Shown: positions 9,072 through 18,561 of the stretch, in pieces
How positions within the stretch are numbered: the first letter of the stretch is position 1
Layout of the letters: each line of letters opens with the position of its first letter
Origin: Sphingorhabdus sp. Alg231-15
GTDB taxonomy: Bacteria > Pseudomonadota > Alphaproteobacteria > Sphingomonadales > Sphingomonadaceae
Direction: 5' to 3'
NCBI RefSeq assembly: GCF_900149705.1
Contig: NZ_LT703001.1
Span: 3,552,402 to 3,616,401, forward strand
Length of the DNA: 64,000 bases
Notes under the pieces: model-generated
Told to the model about the DNA's origin: nothing
Seen by the model: the letters and a program-made list of their open reading frames with translations, nothing else
The model's database searches: none
Translations under genes and position numbers: made by a program

Positions 9072-11093
9072 TTATCCAAAGCGGTTTTTTCCGGCCATAG
9101 CCCGGTGGGCCATTGCCATCGTCGTGAGCTGTGCATTGACGCGAATGCAACTGGGCATCACGCTGGCGTCGGTGACATAGACATTGCTCGTACCGTGAAC
9201 GCGCTGGTCAAGGTCAACCACGCCCTTGGCCGGATCGACATTGATCGCATTGCCGCCATGGGGATGGGAACTGGACAACACCACATCGTCCGGTTCGATG
9301 ATGGCGTCCCGATAGAAATTGTCAATTTCGCTATCGCTCATGCCCCTGCGCAAGGTTTGTCCTTTCAGAAGGGCGGGGTAAACTTCGATGGCACCATTGA
9401 GAAAATGAACCTTGGTCATTGTCGCCAATGCACGGCGAAGCAGCGCGAGCTCCGGTTCACCTACTTTCAATTTGAGCTTACCATCCTCCATCTTTCCGAG
9501 ACGGTCGGCCGGAAATAACACGCCGGCAGAAACCAGTCGGTTGTAATTGAGCATGCGTCGGAAATGTTCATCGAACCATCCGGGAACGAGGGTTGCCATA
9601 CTCATCGGGGGCTGAAAATGGCTTTCGATCAGATAGTCTCCGCGGTCAACATAGGTTGCCATCTGGTCCTCGTTCCAGACATTCATCTCTTGCCCTTCAG
9701 GCATCAAAGCGACGACTGGGCAGGCAATGTTGAGAGATATTTCATCGCCGGACTTTTCGATCCCGCTGTTGATCAGCAAATTGCTGGACGCCAATGCTCC
9801 GGCCGCCACGACTACACCTTTGCGCGCCCTTATAGTGCGTTTGCGGCCATCGCGGAGCGTGACCTTGACCGCTTCGGCAACGCGCGTATTCTGCGCGCCA
9901 TCCTTCCAAACAATTTCGTTTGCTTCAGCGCCGTCCAATATCCGCGCGGGCTTAATACGATCTGTACTGGTGGCATGGGTAAGGAAACTCTCCGGCATTG
10001 CTTTCTTGCGGCCATAGGGACAACCGGTGTTGCAATAGCCGCAATAGACACATTCGCTATCCGGTGTTTTGGGACCATAATTTTTCTGAAACCATGCTGC
10101 AATGGCCTGCTTGTCCATCGGGTCGTTGGATTGCGCTGCATATTTGTTCCAGCCGTCGAGCAGGTGGGGGCCGTTATTTCGTCCTGATATTGCTGATATT
10201 TCGGAAACCTCCAGTGCGTTCTCAACCGCCTCATAGCTTATTGTGAGTTCCGCTTCGCTTACTGGCGCGCCCAGAGCATCCCAGGTCTTGTATACATCCT
10301 CAGCCTGGGGATGGACGAGGCCAGCATGTTTCATGCGCAGACAAATGCCGTTGTTGATAACGGTCGAACCTCCAACCACGCGTCCCTGAAAGACGATAAC
10401 ATCGCGATCTTTGGTCGTTTGCAACGCACCATCCTTGAACAGACGCGCCGTCATTCGGGCTTCTTCATGCGTGATGCGGGAAGAGGGGTAGTTATGGCCC
10501 GCTTCGACGATGAGCACTTCGTGCCCTTCATCAGTCACTGAAGCGGCAGCTACCGCACCGCCTGCGCCAGATCCTATGACGAGGACATCCACTTCTTCAG
10601 GAACGGCATCATGTCCGACAAACACTTCGGCTTTTAGGTCGCGTCTGGGTTCACGCCTGACCGGCAGCTCACCAGGGGCGGAACGGTCCCGCTGGCCCGG
10701 CAACTCATATTTTAGTCGCTGGTAAATCGGATTGTCGAAATTCAATTCTTCATCGCCGCGTTCCCAGTGGCCGTAATATCCAGCGAGGATCACGCCCCTG
10801 GTGCGGGCGATATCCTGAAACAGGTCCACCCGGCTGTTCTGCAGACGACGGCGGATCAACGATTGACGCATTTTTGGGGGTGCTAGAAGGAAGAAAGGGC
10901 CTCCAAGGATGAGGAACAATCCATAGAGCGCCAGCCCGATTTCCTTTGGTTTGTCACCATCGATGTTAGAGAAATGCTCTTGTAGATTCTCAACCACCTG
11001 GGACGGTGAAATTGCCATTGGCGTATCGTGAAATAACGTTTGCGTAAGCGCTTTAAGCATGCGCGCTTGCAGGGGATTAAACGGTTTCTGCAT
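9072..11093 (-). CDS. GMC-family oxidoreductase, long-chain alcohol oxidase-like
   Basis: FAD enzyme of 673 residues, longer than simple GMC dehydrogenases because of a 165-residue N-terminal extension with a hydrophobic stretch (GLALYGLFLILGGPFFLLAPP). The FAD-binding DVLVIGSGAGGAVAAASV motif begins near residue 170, then GRVVGGSTVINNGICLR. A cysteine cluster C-x2-C-x2-C-x3-C (CVYCGYCNTGC) lies mid-protein, as in long-chain fatty alcohol oxidase-type enzymes. The C-terminal substrate region has HPHGGNAINVDP and NVYVTDASVMPSCIRVNAQ, the GMC signature. Probable reaction: oxidation of a long-chain or sterol-like alcohol. The two genes downstream encode an SRPBCC membrane protein and a desaturase, fitting a lipid-oxidation operon. 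Confidence 0.8.
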   Translation of the reverse strand: MQKPFNPLQARMLKALTQTLFHDTPMAISPSQVVENLQEHFSNIDGDKPKEIGLALYGLFLILGGPFFLLAPPKMRQSLIRRRLQNSRVDLFQDIARTRGVILAGYYGHWERGDEELNFDNPIYQRLKYELPGQRDRSAPGELPVRREPRRDLKAEVFVGHDAVPEEVDVLVIGSGAGGAVAAASVTDEGHEVLIVEAGHNYPSSRITHEEARMTARLFKDGALQTTKDRDVIVFQGRVVGGSTVINNGICLRMKHAGLVHPQAEDVYKTWDALGAPVSEAELTISYEAVENALEVSEISAISGRNNGPHLLDGWNKYAAQSNDPMDKQAIAAWFQKNYGPKTPDSECVYCGYCNTGCPYGRKKAMPESFLTHATSTDRIKPARILDGAEANEIVWKDGAQNTRVAEAVKVTLRDGRKRTIRARKGVVVAAGALASSNLLINSGIEKSGDEISLNIACPVVALMPEGQEMNVWNEDQMATYVDRGDYLIESHFQPPMSMATLVPGWFDEHFRRMLNYNRLVSAGVLFPADRLGKMEDGKLKLKVGEPELALLRRALATMTKVHFLNGAIEVYPALLKGQTLRRGMSDSEIDNFYRDAIIEPDDVVLSSSHPHGGNAINVDPAKGVVDLDQRVHGTSNVYVTDASVMPSCIRVNAQLTTMAMAHRAMAGKNRFG

Positions 11094-11157
11094 TTTTATC
11101 TTCCTAAAGCGCGACCCTAGAAAAATAACTCCATCAATATATCAACGGGCTATTGCC

Positions 11158-12186
11158 CTAATCGGTTTTGTTTGCTTTCAAAGCGTTGGCGATACCCAAT
11201 CCGTCGCCATTGGTTCCACCGGCCAGCCGGCCGATCAATTCACCCTTGATCATGTCAATTTCAGCGATCCGATTCAGGCCCGTCTCAGCGGCATAAAGCC
11301 GCGTACCGTCGGATGAATAAAGGATGGTGACTTGCGCCGCCTGTTGCGTGCCGCTGACTTTTATTGTGCCTTTGGGTTGCCGTGTTTCCACATCATATAA
11401 ACCAAGCGCGCCGTCGCCCAGATTGGAGGTTACGGCGGTTTTGCCATCCGGACTAATGGCAACACGGATCGGGAATTTACCGGTCTTGATCGTGGTCAGT
11501 TCTTCAAGACTGACAGCATCGAATATCCGCAAAAGATCGCCGCGACGATCGGCAACCCAGACTGTTTTTCCATCCGGTGTGATCGCAAGGCCTTCCGGTT
11601 CCGTGCCTGCGGGCAAGTCTTTGATTTTGGTGTTCTCCGCAAGATCAATCACAGTGATTGTTCCGGACTGCATGTTGCTTACAAAAGCCCGACTTTTATT
11701 CGGCGTCACCACAACCATATGACTGCCTTTTTGACCGGTTGGAATTTGATTGATTTCGCGTTTTTGTTCTGCGCCGGATGGAGGAGACACAATAGTTATA
11801 CTATCGCTGCCTTCTGTAGAGGCGATGATGCGGCCGTCGTCCAGCCAGACAATACCGTGGGGGCTTTTTCCGGGGGTCAGCGCAATTGTTTCGATCAGAT
11901 CGTGCGCTGCGATGTCAAAAATATCGATATGCTCGGCGCCATAGGAAACAATCGCGGCCAACCTGCCATCCGGTGATATTGCAACTTCATGTGGATTTTT
12001 GCCGGTATTGCGGCGAGCAATTTCACGGCCAGTGGCGAGGTCAATGAAGCTTAACGTGTCCTCTCCCTTGTTTCCCACCAGCAATATGCCGGCCGTTGCC
12101 GAACGATCAACAGGCTGGTCTTCTGCAGAAACGGAGCAGGCGGTGAACAGCGTTGCTGCTGCCAGGGCAATTGCCAATCTATTCAT
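11158..12186 (-). CDS. YVTN-type beta-propeller lipoprotein
   Basis: Exported protein of 342 residues with a signal peptide ending in TLFTACSVSA, a probable lipobox with cysteine 17. The rest consists of seven-bladed propeller repeats: KNPHEVAISPDGRLAAIVSYG, GTEPEGLAITPDGKTVWVADR and GKFPIRVAISPDGKTAVTSN are three clear YVTN/lactonase-type units. These periplasmic propellers are often linked to redox enzymes or act as binding scaffolds. It lies 64 bp upstream of the GMC oxidase on the same strand, so it may belong with that group. No catalytic motif can be named. Confidence 0.75.
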   Translation of the reverse strand: MNRLAIALAAATLFTACSVSAEDQPVDRSATAGILLVGNKGEDTLSFIDLATGREIARRNTGKNPHEVAISPDGRLAAIVSYGAEHIDIFDIAAHDLIETIALTPGKSPHGIVWLDDGRIIASTEGSDSITIVSPPSGAEQKREINQIPTGQKGSHMVVVTPNKSRAFVSNMQSGTITVIDLAENTKIKDLPAGTEPEGLAITPDGKTVWVADRRGDLLRIFDAVSLEELTTIKTGKFPIRVAISPDGKTAVTSNLGDGALGLYDVETRQPKGTIKVSGTQQAAQVTILYSSDGTRLYAAETGLNRIAEIDMIKGELIGRLAGGTNGDGLGIANALKANKTD

Positions 12187-12200
12187 TTGAAACCTCTCCT

Positions 12201-12239
12201 AAAAAAATCCCCGGCAAGGCTTTGTGCCGAACCGGGGAT
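12201..12239 (-). terminator. Rho-independent terminator of the CsgG-like gene
   Basis: On the minus strand, ATCCCCGG pairs with CCGGGGAT (plus-strand 12207-12214 and 12232-12239), followed by seven T residues (plus-strand A-run 12201-12207). This is a clean intrinsic terminator placed just after the gene at 12266-13033 and before the propeller gene. Confidence 0.8.
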
Positions 12240-12265
12240 AATATATTCTGTTCGCTACAGGGAAC

Positions 12266-13033
12266 CTATTCAGCTTCTGGTGCAGCCGCGCTGGGATCTT
12301 CTGGAAGACCACCAAGTTGCGACACCATTTTCGTGTATGCATCAAGATAAGCGAGCGCCATCACGCGGCCAATCTGTGTATCGGTATAGCCGCCACCAGC
12401 TGCTCCAGCGAGAGCGCCGCCAAAGAAGCCTCCACCTCCGCCGCCAAATTTGAGATCAGATTTGCGAGAATAGCCTTCGGTAATGCGTTCCATTTCGGTT
12501 GTACGCACATTGACCAGCGAGAGCGTCACGTTTGCTTCTTTCTTGTTAATCTTGACCCCGCCGAACAGGCCACCGAAGGCTCGTCGCCCCAGTCCGCCTA
12601 GAACAGCACCGCCAACACCACCGCCACCGGACCTGGCATTGGCAGAGATAATATCGGGTACGATCACATAGTCGGCGGCCTTAACCTGGCGTTTGCCAAT
12701 GTTCGAACCACGCTGCAGCTCTCCGGAATCAGCGAGCGCGCGTTCAACGGCTCTGCTGGCAAGGCCCCGACCACGATCAACCAAACCAAAACAGCCGGAG
12801 CGAGCGACGAAAGTCTTGATCAATGCTTCCGGTGAACCCAGCTTGTAATTTATCCACCAGCGGTCTTCTGGCTCGACAATGGCAATGGTACCCAGTTTTT
12901 TATAACAGACCGGGATCTCTGCGACCCCTCGTTCTTGTGCTTTTTGGCCTTTGGACTTGCCAGCGGCATGCGCTGCGCCTCCTGAAAGAGCGATCGATGA
13001 AACAGCTATTGCGGTGACTATTTTTTTCAACAT
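12266..13033 (-). CDS. CsgG/HfaB-like exported protein
   Basis: Exported protein of 255 residues. The ATG at 13033 is chosen because it directly opens a signal peptide (MLKKIVTAIAVSSIALSGG, cleavage near AHAA); 33 more codons upstream are open but unlike any signal. The mature part has the CsgG/HfaB curli-secretion-like pattern: an alpha/beta region with DRWWINYKLGSPEALIKTF and SGCFGLVDRGRGLASRAVERAL, a glycine-rich loop, then VTLSLVNVRTTEMERITEGYSRKS. No lipobox cysteine is evident, unlike true CsgG lipoproteins. No curli subunit genes are adjacent, so a role in secretion is uncertain. Confidence 0.65.
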   Translation of the reverse strand: MLKKIVTAIAVSSIALSGGAAHAAGKSKGQKAQERGVAEIPVCYKKLGTIAIVEPEDRWWINYKLGSPEALIKTFVARSGCFGLVDRGRGLASRAVERALADSGELQRGSNIGKRQVKAADYVIVPDIISANARSGGGGVGGAVLGGLGRRAFGGLFGGVKINKKEANVTLSLVNVRTTEMERITEGYSRKSDLKFGGGGGGFFGGALAGAAGGGYTDTQIGRVMALAYLDAYTKMVSQLGGLPEDPSAAAPEAE

Positions 13034-13348
13034 TTTATTCCCTCCGATTGAAGATACCCTGCCGGTGCTGTGAAACTGAATCGTTGAGTTTGATGCAGCA
13101 CGGCGAAACATTGCTGACCTCAGTATGTGCAAGATGATCTAATTCTCATCGCACGATTCTGAGCTCTGGAAGACATACTAACCCTATTACGCTCCTGTTG
13201 TTGTGATCTATAGCACGTTTTAGACATGACCATTTTTGACCTGTCTGCCAACAAATAAGTTAGGAATAAGTCGTAACTCTTTCCTTTTATAATTATGCCG
13301 TTAGCATGCACGGAAAGATAATGGACCTTGAGTCTGGGAGGAAAATGC

Positions 13349-14656
13349 ATGCGGCATATCGCGATCATCGGGTCGGGGCCTGCGGGCTATTATTCGGCTG
13401 AGGCGGCGCAGAAAAGATATGGCGATGAGGTTACCGTCGATATCATTGATCGGCTGCCTGTTCCATTTGGCTTGATCCGTACCGGCGTTGCTCCCGATCA
13501 TCAGTCTATCAAAGCTGTCTCACGGCGTTACGAGAAAACCGCTCTGGGCGATAACGTCCATTTCATTGGTAATGTCAGTGTTGGTGACGATGTCAGCATT
13601 GAGGAATTGCAAGATTTTTATGATGCAGTGATATTGGCGACAGGCGCGCCGAATGACCGGCCACTGGAGATTGAAGGCAGCGATTTACCAGGCGTGGTTG
13701 GCAGTGCGGCCTTTGTCGGATGGTATAACGGTCATCCTGACTACAAGGATCTTGATCCACCGTTGGATGGCAAATCAGTGGCGGTCATTGGCAATGGCAA
13801 TGTTGCGCTGGATGTCGCCCGTATTTTAGCGAAGACCGAAGCCGAATTTGCTGGCAGCGACATTGTGGGCCATGCATTGGACCAGCTTACCAGCAGCAAT
13901 GTTGAGAAAATCACTTTACTCGGCCGCCGTGGCCCCCATCAAATTGCGATGACACCCAAAGAGTTGGGAGAGCTTGGTCATCTTGAACGGGCGCGTCCGG
14001 TCATCGACACGCTGGATTTCCCAGATGAGGGTGCAGATGCGATGCTGGAGCCCGGAATGCGTAAATCGGTGACCCATCTGCGAAGCTTTTTTACCCGTGC
14101 CGGGGAATTGCGCGACAAACCCGTCACGATTGATTTTGATTTTTTTGCCATGCCGGTTGCCATTGAAGGAGATGGCAAAGTTGAAAAACTAATCATCGAA
14201 AAAACCGAACTGGATGCGGACTTGCGCTCGCAAGGAACCGGCGAGCGCTATGAGTTGGACTGCTCAATGGTGATTAGCTGCATCGGTTATCGCACACCGC
14301 CAATAGAAGGGGTCCCCTATGAACATGGCCGGGGTCGATTTGCGAATGTAGATGGTCGAATTTTACCAGGTCTCTATTGCGTGGGCTGGGCCAGACGTGG
14401 ACCCACGGGCACGATTGGCACCAACAAGCCGGACGGCTTTGCAATCATTGAAGCGGTCGCGGAAGATATCGGGGCAGGGGATAACAAGGAGGGCCGCAAA
14501 GGTCTTGATCGCCTGTTCGAACGCCGCAGAGTGGAAGCGGTAACCTTTCGGGACTGGAAGAAGATCGAAGAAGCTGAAATCGCGAACGCTCGCGATGGTG
14601 CACCGCGAGAGAAATTTACGGATATTGCCGATATGATCGCTGCGCGGGAAAGCTAG
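13349..14656 (+). CDS. FprA-type ferredoxin-NADP+ reductase
   Basis: Adrenodoxin-reductase-like flavoprotein of 435 residues that moves electrons between NADP(H) and ferredoxin. The ATG at 13349 begins MRHIAIIGSGPAGYYSAEAA, an FAD Rossmann motif, and follows a GGGAGG ribosome site. Near residue 35 come DRLPVPFGLIRTGVAPDH and IKAV, both hallmarks of the FprA/adrenodoxin reductase family. The NADP site is VAVIGNGNVALDVARIL near 145. C-terminal GWARRGPTGTIGTNKPDG is also conserved. It could supply electrons to cytochrome P450s or other oxygenases; no ferredoxin gene lies in the window. It ends with a 4 bp convergent overlap with the hydrolase gene. Confidence 0.9.
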   Translation: MRHIAIIGSGPAGYYSAEAAQKRYGDEVTVDIIDRLPVPFGLIRTGVAPDHQSIKAVSRRYEKTALGDNVHFIGNVSVGDDVSIEELQDFYDAVILATGAPNDRPLEIEGSDLPGVVGSAAFVGWYNGHPDYKDLDPPLDGKSVAVIGNGNVALDVARILAKTEAEFAGSDIVGHALDQLTSSNVEKITLLGRRGPHQIAMTPKELGELGHLERARPVIDTLDFPDEGADAMLEPGMRKSVTHLRSFFTRAGELRDKPVTIDFDFFAMPVAIEGDGKVEKLIIEKTELDADLRSQGTGERYELDCSMVISCIGYRTPPIEGVPYEHGRGRFANVDGRILPGLYCVGWARRGPTGTIGTNKPDGFAIIEAVAEDIGAGDNKEGRKGLDRLFERRRVEAVTFRDWKKIEEAEIANARDGAPREKFTDIADMIAARES

Positions 14657-15537
14657 TCCAACCAGTCTCGCAAAATTGCATTCACTTTTTCCGGGGCTTC
14701 CTGTTGCACCCAATGCGACACTCCCGGAAGGCGATGAAGAGTAAAATTTTCGACCCATTGCTCGGTGCCTTCCGCACATTTTATATTGAGTGCGCTGTCT
14801 TCTTCTCCCCAGATCATCAGGGTGGGAATGGTGATTGGTTTGTTCTCGACATTGATGACATTACGGTGCCGCAGCAGGGCTCGGTAATAATTGACCATTG
14901 CTCTCATTGATCCTGGCCGCGTCGCCGCTTTGGCGTAGTGTTCCAGCACGTGGTCTGAAAAATTACTCTGATCGCAGGCCATATTGCTGAAAGCACGTTT
15001 TATCGGTTCGCCTTGGCCGCGAGACATCAGGAACTCAGGAAGCCACGGGATCTGGAAAAAGAAGATATACCAGCTGCGTTTCAACTGACGCCAATGGCGT
15101 ATCTCGCGTTGTCCAACCATTGGATGCGGAACGTTCATGATCACAAGGCGTTTCAAAGGCCGGATTTTCTGGATCGCGAAAGCCCATGCAACAATCGCTC
15201 CCCAATCGTGCGCAATCAGCGTGACCTCTTCTGCGCCACTTGCATCGATGAGCGCGGCGACGTCAGCGCAAAGATGATCCAGTGCATAATCACGTACCGT
15301 TGTCGGTTTGCTCGATCCACCATAGCCACGCATATTTGGTGCCCACACACGATAACCTTGCTCTACCAGCAGAGGAATTTGAAAACGCCAACTATAATGC
15401 AGTTCTGGAAAGCCGTGCAGGCAGAGTGCAAGTTTTTTACCTTCACCCGCTTGGGCGACCTCAAAGGTCTGACCGTTGGTTTCAATCCATTGGACTGTGA
15501 TTCCACTATCGGGATGAGGATTCCATGAAAATTCCAA
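14653..15537 (-). CDS. Alpha/beta hydrolase, epoxide hydrolase-like
   Basis: Hydrolase of 294 residues. The oxyanion-hole motif HGFPE is near residue 41 and the nucleophile elbow is HDWGA near 110, where Asp is the nucleophile as in epoxide hydrolases and haloalkane dehalogenases rather than Ser. The family-typical NMRGYGGSSKP lies between. The acid is probably in IWGEEDSAL and the general base is His in GVSHWVQQEAPE near 277. No signal peptide, so cytosolic. Substrate unknown; the combination HGFPE plus HDWG and the cap region favour an epoxide hydrolase. Confidence 0.85.
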   Translation of the reverse strand: MEFSWNPHPDSGITVQWIETNGQTFEVAQAGEGKKLALCLHGFPELHYSWRFQIPLLVEQGYRVWAPNMRGYGGSSKPTTVRDYALDHLCADVAALIDASGAEEVTLIAHDWGAIVAWAFAIQKIRPLKRLVIMNVPHPMVGQREIRHWRQLKRSWYIFFFQIPWLPEFLMSRGQGEPIKRAFSNMACDQSNFSDHVLEHYAKAATRPGSMRAMVNYYRALLRHRNVINVENKPITIPTLMIWGEEDSALNIKCAEGTEQWVENFTLHRLPGVSHWVQQEAPEKVNAILRDWLD

Positions 15538-15651
15538 GTCCTAGCAACCTCGTTGATTAAACTTCTGATCCAACTGCAAATCAAATTATCTATTGCTTGT
15601 TATTGCATGAATAGATGAGATAGCGACAATATAATTTTAAGGGGGAAATAG

Positions 15652-16314
15652 ATGGACAATGCAGGCGAAGCCGGATTTCAGAAATTAATTGGCCGGGCAA
15701 AAATATTGACTATTTTACTAGTGATAGGTCTTGCTTTGACCGTCGCATTTTTTCTCTTTGAAGTCGCTGAAATACTAGGCATTTGGAGTATCGACAATGT
15801 TGTCGATATCGAGGCCCCAATGGCATTGCTTTACAGTGCTATTGCATTGGGACATTCGGCTGTCTTTTTTATAACAGTCATCTTTTTTAGTATCTGGATT
15901 TATCAAGCCGCTGCCAATGTCATCGCTTCCGACGTGGATGGATTTGAATATACACCGGGCTGGTCGGTAGGCTGGTATTTCGTGCCTTTTGCAAATCTCG
16001 TAAAACCTTTTCAAGTCATGCGGCAAATTCGAAATGCCAGCTACGGCGCCAACGTTCATCTGGATGATGGAAATAGCCAATTGACCATGTGGTGGACCGC
16101 TTGGCTAGTTACGAGCATTGCGGGCAATATTTCCACGCGCCTGACCTTGAGAGCGGAAACGCTCGAAACGTTGTTGATGGCGACCCAGGTTGGTGCAGTC
16201 AGTTCAATTGCCTCCTTTGTTCTATACCCAGTGGTCATCAAGCTGGTGAAAGACATTACAGGTGCGCAACAGGAGCATCTGAAAGCAAGATTTTGGGAGG
16301 AGCAATTCGCGTAA
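15652..16314 (+). CDS. DUF4328 membrane protein
   Basis: Integral membrane protein of 220 residues with about five helices (for example ILTILLVIGLALTVAFFLF and LGHSAVFFITVIFFSIWIYQAAANV). The segment FEYTPGWSVGWYFVPFANLVKPF is the DUF4328 hallmark, with PGW and PFxNLxKP. Function unknown. The preceding 114 bp are AT-rich and presumably carry its promoter; GGGGGAAA lies before the ATG. It is followed 66 bp later by an amidohydrolase gene with which no functional link is evident. Confidence 0.75.
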   Translation: MDNAGEAGFQKLIGRAKILTILLVIGLALTVAFFLFEVAEILGIWSIDNVVDIEAPMALLYSAIALGHSAVFFITVIFFSIWIYQAAANVIASDVDGFEYTPGWSVGWYFVPFANLVKPFQVMRQIRNASYGANVHLDDGNSQLTMWWTAWLVTSIAGNISTRLTLRAETLETLLMATQVGAVSSIASFVLYPVVIKLVKDITGAQQEHLKARFWEEQFA

Positions 16315-16380
16315 TATGTCGCCACTTTAACCATCCAGTTAAATCTGCTATTCGTCTAGAAAATATTCAGGAGAGACTCG

Positions 16381-18123
16381 ATGCATGATCTTGTGATTCG
16401 TGGTGGCACGGTGGTCGATGGGACAGGCTGTGCGCCATTTACAGCGGATATCGCTATTGACGGGGATCGGGTTTCCCTGGTCGGAACCGTGACTGCCGAA
16501 GGGCGTGAAGAAATTGATGCGACCGGCAAGATTGTCTCTCCCGGCTTTGTGGATGTGCACACCCATTATGACGGGCAAGCAACTTGGGACGACGAAATGG
16601 CGCCGTCAAGCTGGCATGGTGTGACCACCGTCGTCATGGGTAATTGCGGCGTTGGTTTTGCTCCGGCCAAGCCAGACAAGCATGATTGGCTCATCGGTCT
16701 AATGGAAGGCGTAGAGGATATTCCCGGTACGGCCCTTGCCGAAGGGATGACCTGGAACTGGGAAACTTTCCCTGAATATATGGATGCACTGGAAGAGCTT
16801 CCACGCACCATTGATGTTGCCACCCACGTTCCGCATGGCGCTATTCGAGCCTATGTTCTGGGCGACCGGGAAAAGCCAGGTGCGGTTCCCACCGATGATG
16901 ACGTGGAGCAGATGTCGAAAATCGTGGAAGACGGTCTGCGAGCCGGTGCTTTGGGCTTTTCAACCTCGCGCACCGTACTGCATCGCTCGGTTGACGGGGA
17001 GCTGGTTCCAGGAACTACCGCAACCAAAGAAGAGCTGATCGGAATTGGCCGCGCCATGGGCCGGGTTGGCTATGGTGTGTTCGAGATGGCTTCCGATCTT
17101 AATCGGGAGTGGGATGAATTTGGCTGGATGGGTGATTTAAGCAGGGAGACCGGCCTGCCAGTGACTTTCGCGGCACTGCAATCGATCGCCAAAGATCAAC
17201 CCCTGGAAGAGCAAATCTCCAACATGCGCGCTGAAAATGACAATGGCGCAAATATTGTGGCACAGATCGCATTACGCGGAAATGGTATCATCATGGCTTG
17301 GCAGGGTACAGTTCATCCGTTTGTCCGCAAGCCAAGTTGGGAAGCGATTGCAGACCTGCCGTGGGAAGAAAAATATACCCGGCTCAGTGATCCCGAGTTC
17401 AAGGCGAAATTGATCTCTGAAGCGAGCCTGCCGGCGGAGAATGTCGATATGGCGCCCGTGCAGTTCATCGTCACCGATGGTTGGGCGATGCACTATCAAA
17501 TGGATGATGGTTTCAACTACGAACCGACCGCCGAGGAAAGCATCAATGCACGCGCCAATGCCGCAGGCGTAACGCCAGCAGAATATGCCTATGAGCTGCT
17601 AATGTCTGATGACGGCAAGGGACTGATCTATCTGCCTATTCTAAACTATATTGATGGCAATCTGGACTTTCTCCACGCGCTGCAACATGCTGATGACACG
17701 GTAAACAGCCTGTCCGATGGTGGCGCGCACTGTGGTACAATCTGTGACGCTGCAAGCCCGACTTTCATGTTGGAGCATTGGGTCAAAAACCGTGAGCGCG
17801 GTACAATCACGATCGAGAATGCGATCAAGCGGCAGTGTCTGGATACGGCCCGCCTCTATGGTCTGCATGACCGCGGAGTTTTGAAGCCCGGATATCTTGC
17901 CGACGTTAATGTGATCGATATGGACCGGATTAAGCTGGGTAAGCCGTGGCTAGCATTTGATCTGCCCGCGGGCGGCAAGCGTTTGCTGCAAAAGGCTGAC
18001 GGCTATGACTATACGATCAAGTCAGGGCAAGTGACCTTTAAAGGTGGCGTTGTCACGGACAAGCGTCCGGGCGGCCTGATCCGTGGCCCGCAAAATGCCG
18101 AAATGCTGGAGGCGGCAGAGTAA
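16381..18123 (+). CDS. N-acyl-D-amino-acid deacylase-like amidohydrolase
   Basis: Metal-dependent amidohydrolase of 580 residues, similar in layout to D-aminoacylases (EC 3.5.1.81 type). Beta-sandwich start MHDLVIRGGTVVDGTG; metal ligands in FVDVHTHYDGQATWD (His60, His62); conserved cysteine in TTVVMGNCGVGFAP near residue 96; later SLSDGGAHCGTICDAASPTFML and the C-terminal GRGVLKPGYLADVNVIDM-like return to the sandwich. No signal peptide. The product would remove acyl groups from N-acylated D-amino acids or a related amide. A small membrane protein gene follows after 3 bp, so co-transcription is likely. Confidence 0.85.
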   Translation: MHDLVIRGGTVVDGTGCAPFTADIAIDGDRVSLVGTVTAEGREEIDATGKIVSPGFVDVHTHYDGQATWDDEMAPSSWHGVTTVVMGNCGVGFAPAKPDKHDWLIGLMEGVEDIPGTALAEGMTWNWETFPEYMDALEELPRTIDVATHVPHGAIRAYVLGDREKPGAVPTDDDVEQMSKIVEDGLRAGALGFSTSRTVLHRSVDGELVPGTTATKEELIGIGRAMGRVGYGVFEMASDLNREWDEFGWMGDLSRETGLPVTFAALQSIAKDQPLEEQISNMRAENDNGANIVAQIALRGNGIIMAWQGTVHPFVRKPSWEAIADLPWEEKYTRLSDPEFKAKLISEASLPAENVDMAPVQFIVTDGWAMHYQMDDGFNYEPTAEESINARANAAGVTPAEYAYELLMSDDGKGLIYLPILNYIDGNLDFLHALQHADDTVNSLSDGGAHCGTICDAASPTFMLEHWVKNRERGTITIENAIKRQCLDTARLYGLHDRGVLKPGYLADVNVIDMDRIKLGKPWLAFDLPAGGKRLLQKADGYDYTIKSGQVTFKGGVVTDKRPGGLIRGPQNAEMLEAAE

Positions 18124-18126
18124 CCA

Positions 18127-18519
18127 GTGTTTGCCGATGCCGGTCTGCTCAGACTCGCTTACATCGCCAATATCCTGATTTTGGCGCCGATCTGCTGGAG
18201 TATGTTTTTCGGCAGCGGTGTGACCAGTGTGTTTGACGGCAAGGTTGAAGAGTCCGCTGGTCTTCGAATATTGGTCGGGAGTCTGTGGCTGGCAATATTG
18301 GTCGGATCGGCAATAGGTATGTTTGCGCCACGTGTATTCGCGCCTGTCATATTGATTCAGATATTCTACAAAAGTATCTGGCTGCTTGTCTTTGTACTGC
18401 CATTGATCGCAGCTGGTGAATCCGATCAGGTTCCATGGGGAATTTCAGCCACATTCATTGCGATTATAGTTAGCTATCCAATTCTGTTCTGGTTTTCAGG
18501 GGTTTGGAGAAACGGTTGA
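18127..18519 (+). CDS. Small hydrophobic membrane protein
   Basis: Unrecognised 130-residue protein with four membrane helices (IANILILAPICWSMFF, ILVGSLWLAILVGSAIGMF, VILIQIFYKSIWLLVFVLPLI and SATFIAIIVSYPILFWF). The start is a GTG only 3 bp after the amidohydrolase stop, so translation is probably coupled. No domain can be named. It resembles a class of small hypothetical membrane proteins annotated in Sphingomonadales; a role alongside the amidohydrolase is not supported beyond position. Confidence 0.6.
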   Translation: MFADAGLLRLAYIANILILAPICWSMFFGSGVTSVFDGKVEESAGLRILVGSLWLAILVGSAIGMFAPRVFAPVILIQIFYKSIWLLVFVLPLIAAGESDQVPWGISATFIAIIVSYPILFWFSGVWRNG

Positions 18520-18553
18520 CGGGGTACCCCGCATCAATTGCGGAGCACCCCGT
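18519..18553. terminator. Bidirectional hairpin between convergent genes
   Basis: ACGGGGT (18519-18525) pairs with ACCCCGT (18547-18553), with an inner CCGC/GCGG stem (18529-18532 with 18540-18543). It lies between two convergent genes and can act in either direction, although no long T-run follows on either strand. Confidence 0.55.
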
Positions 18554-18561
18554 TCAAGTGT

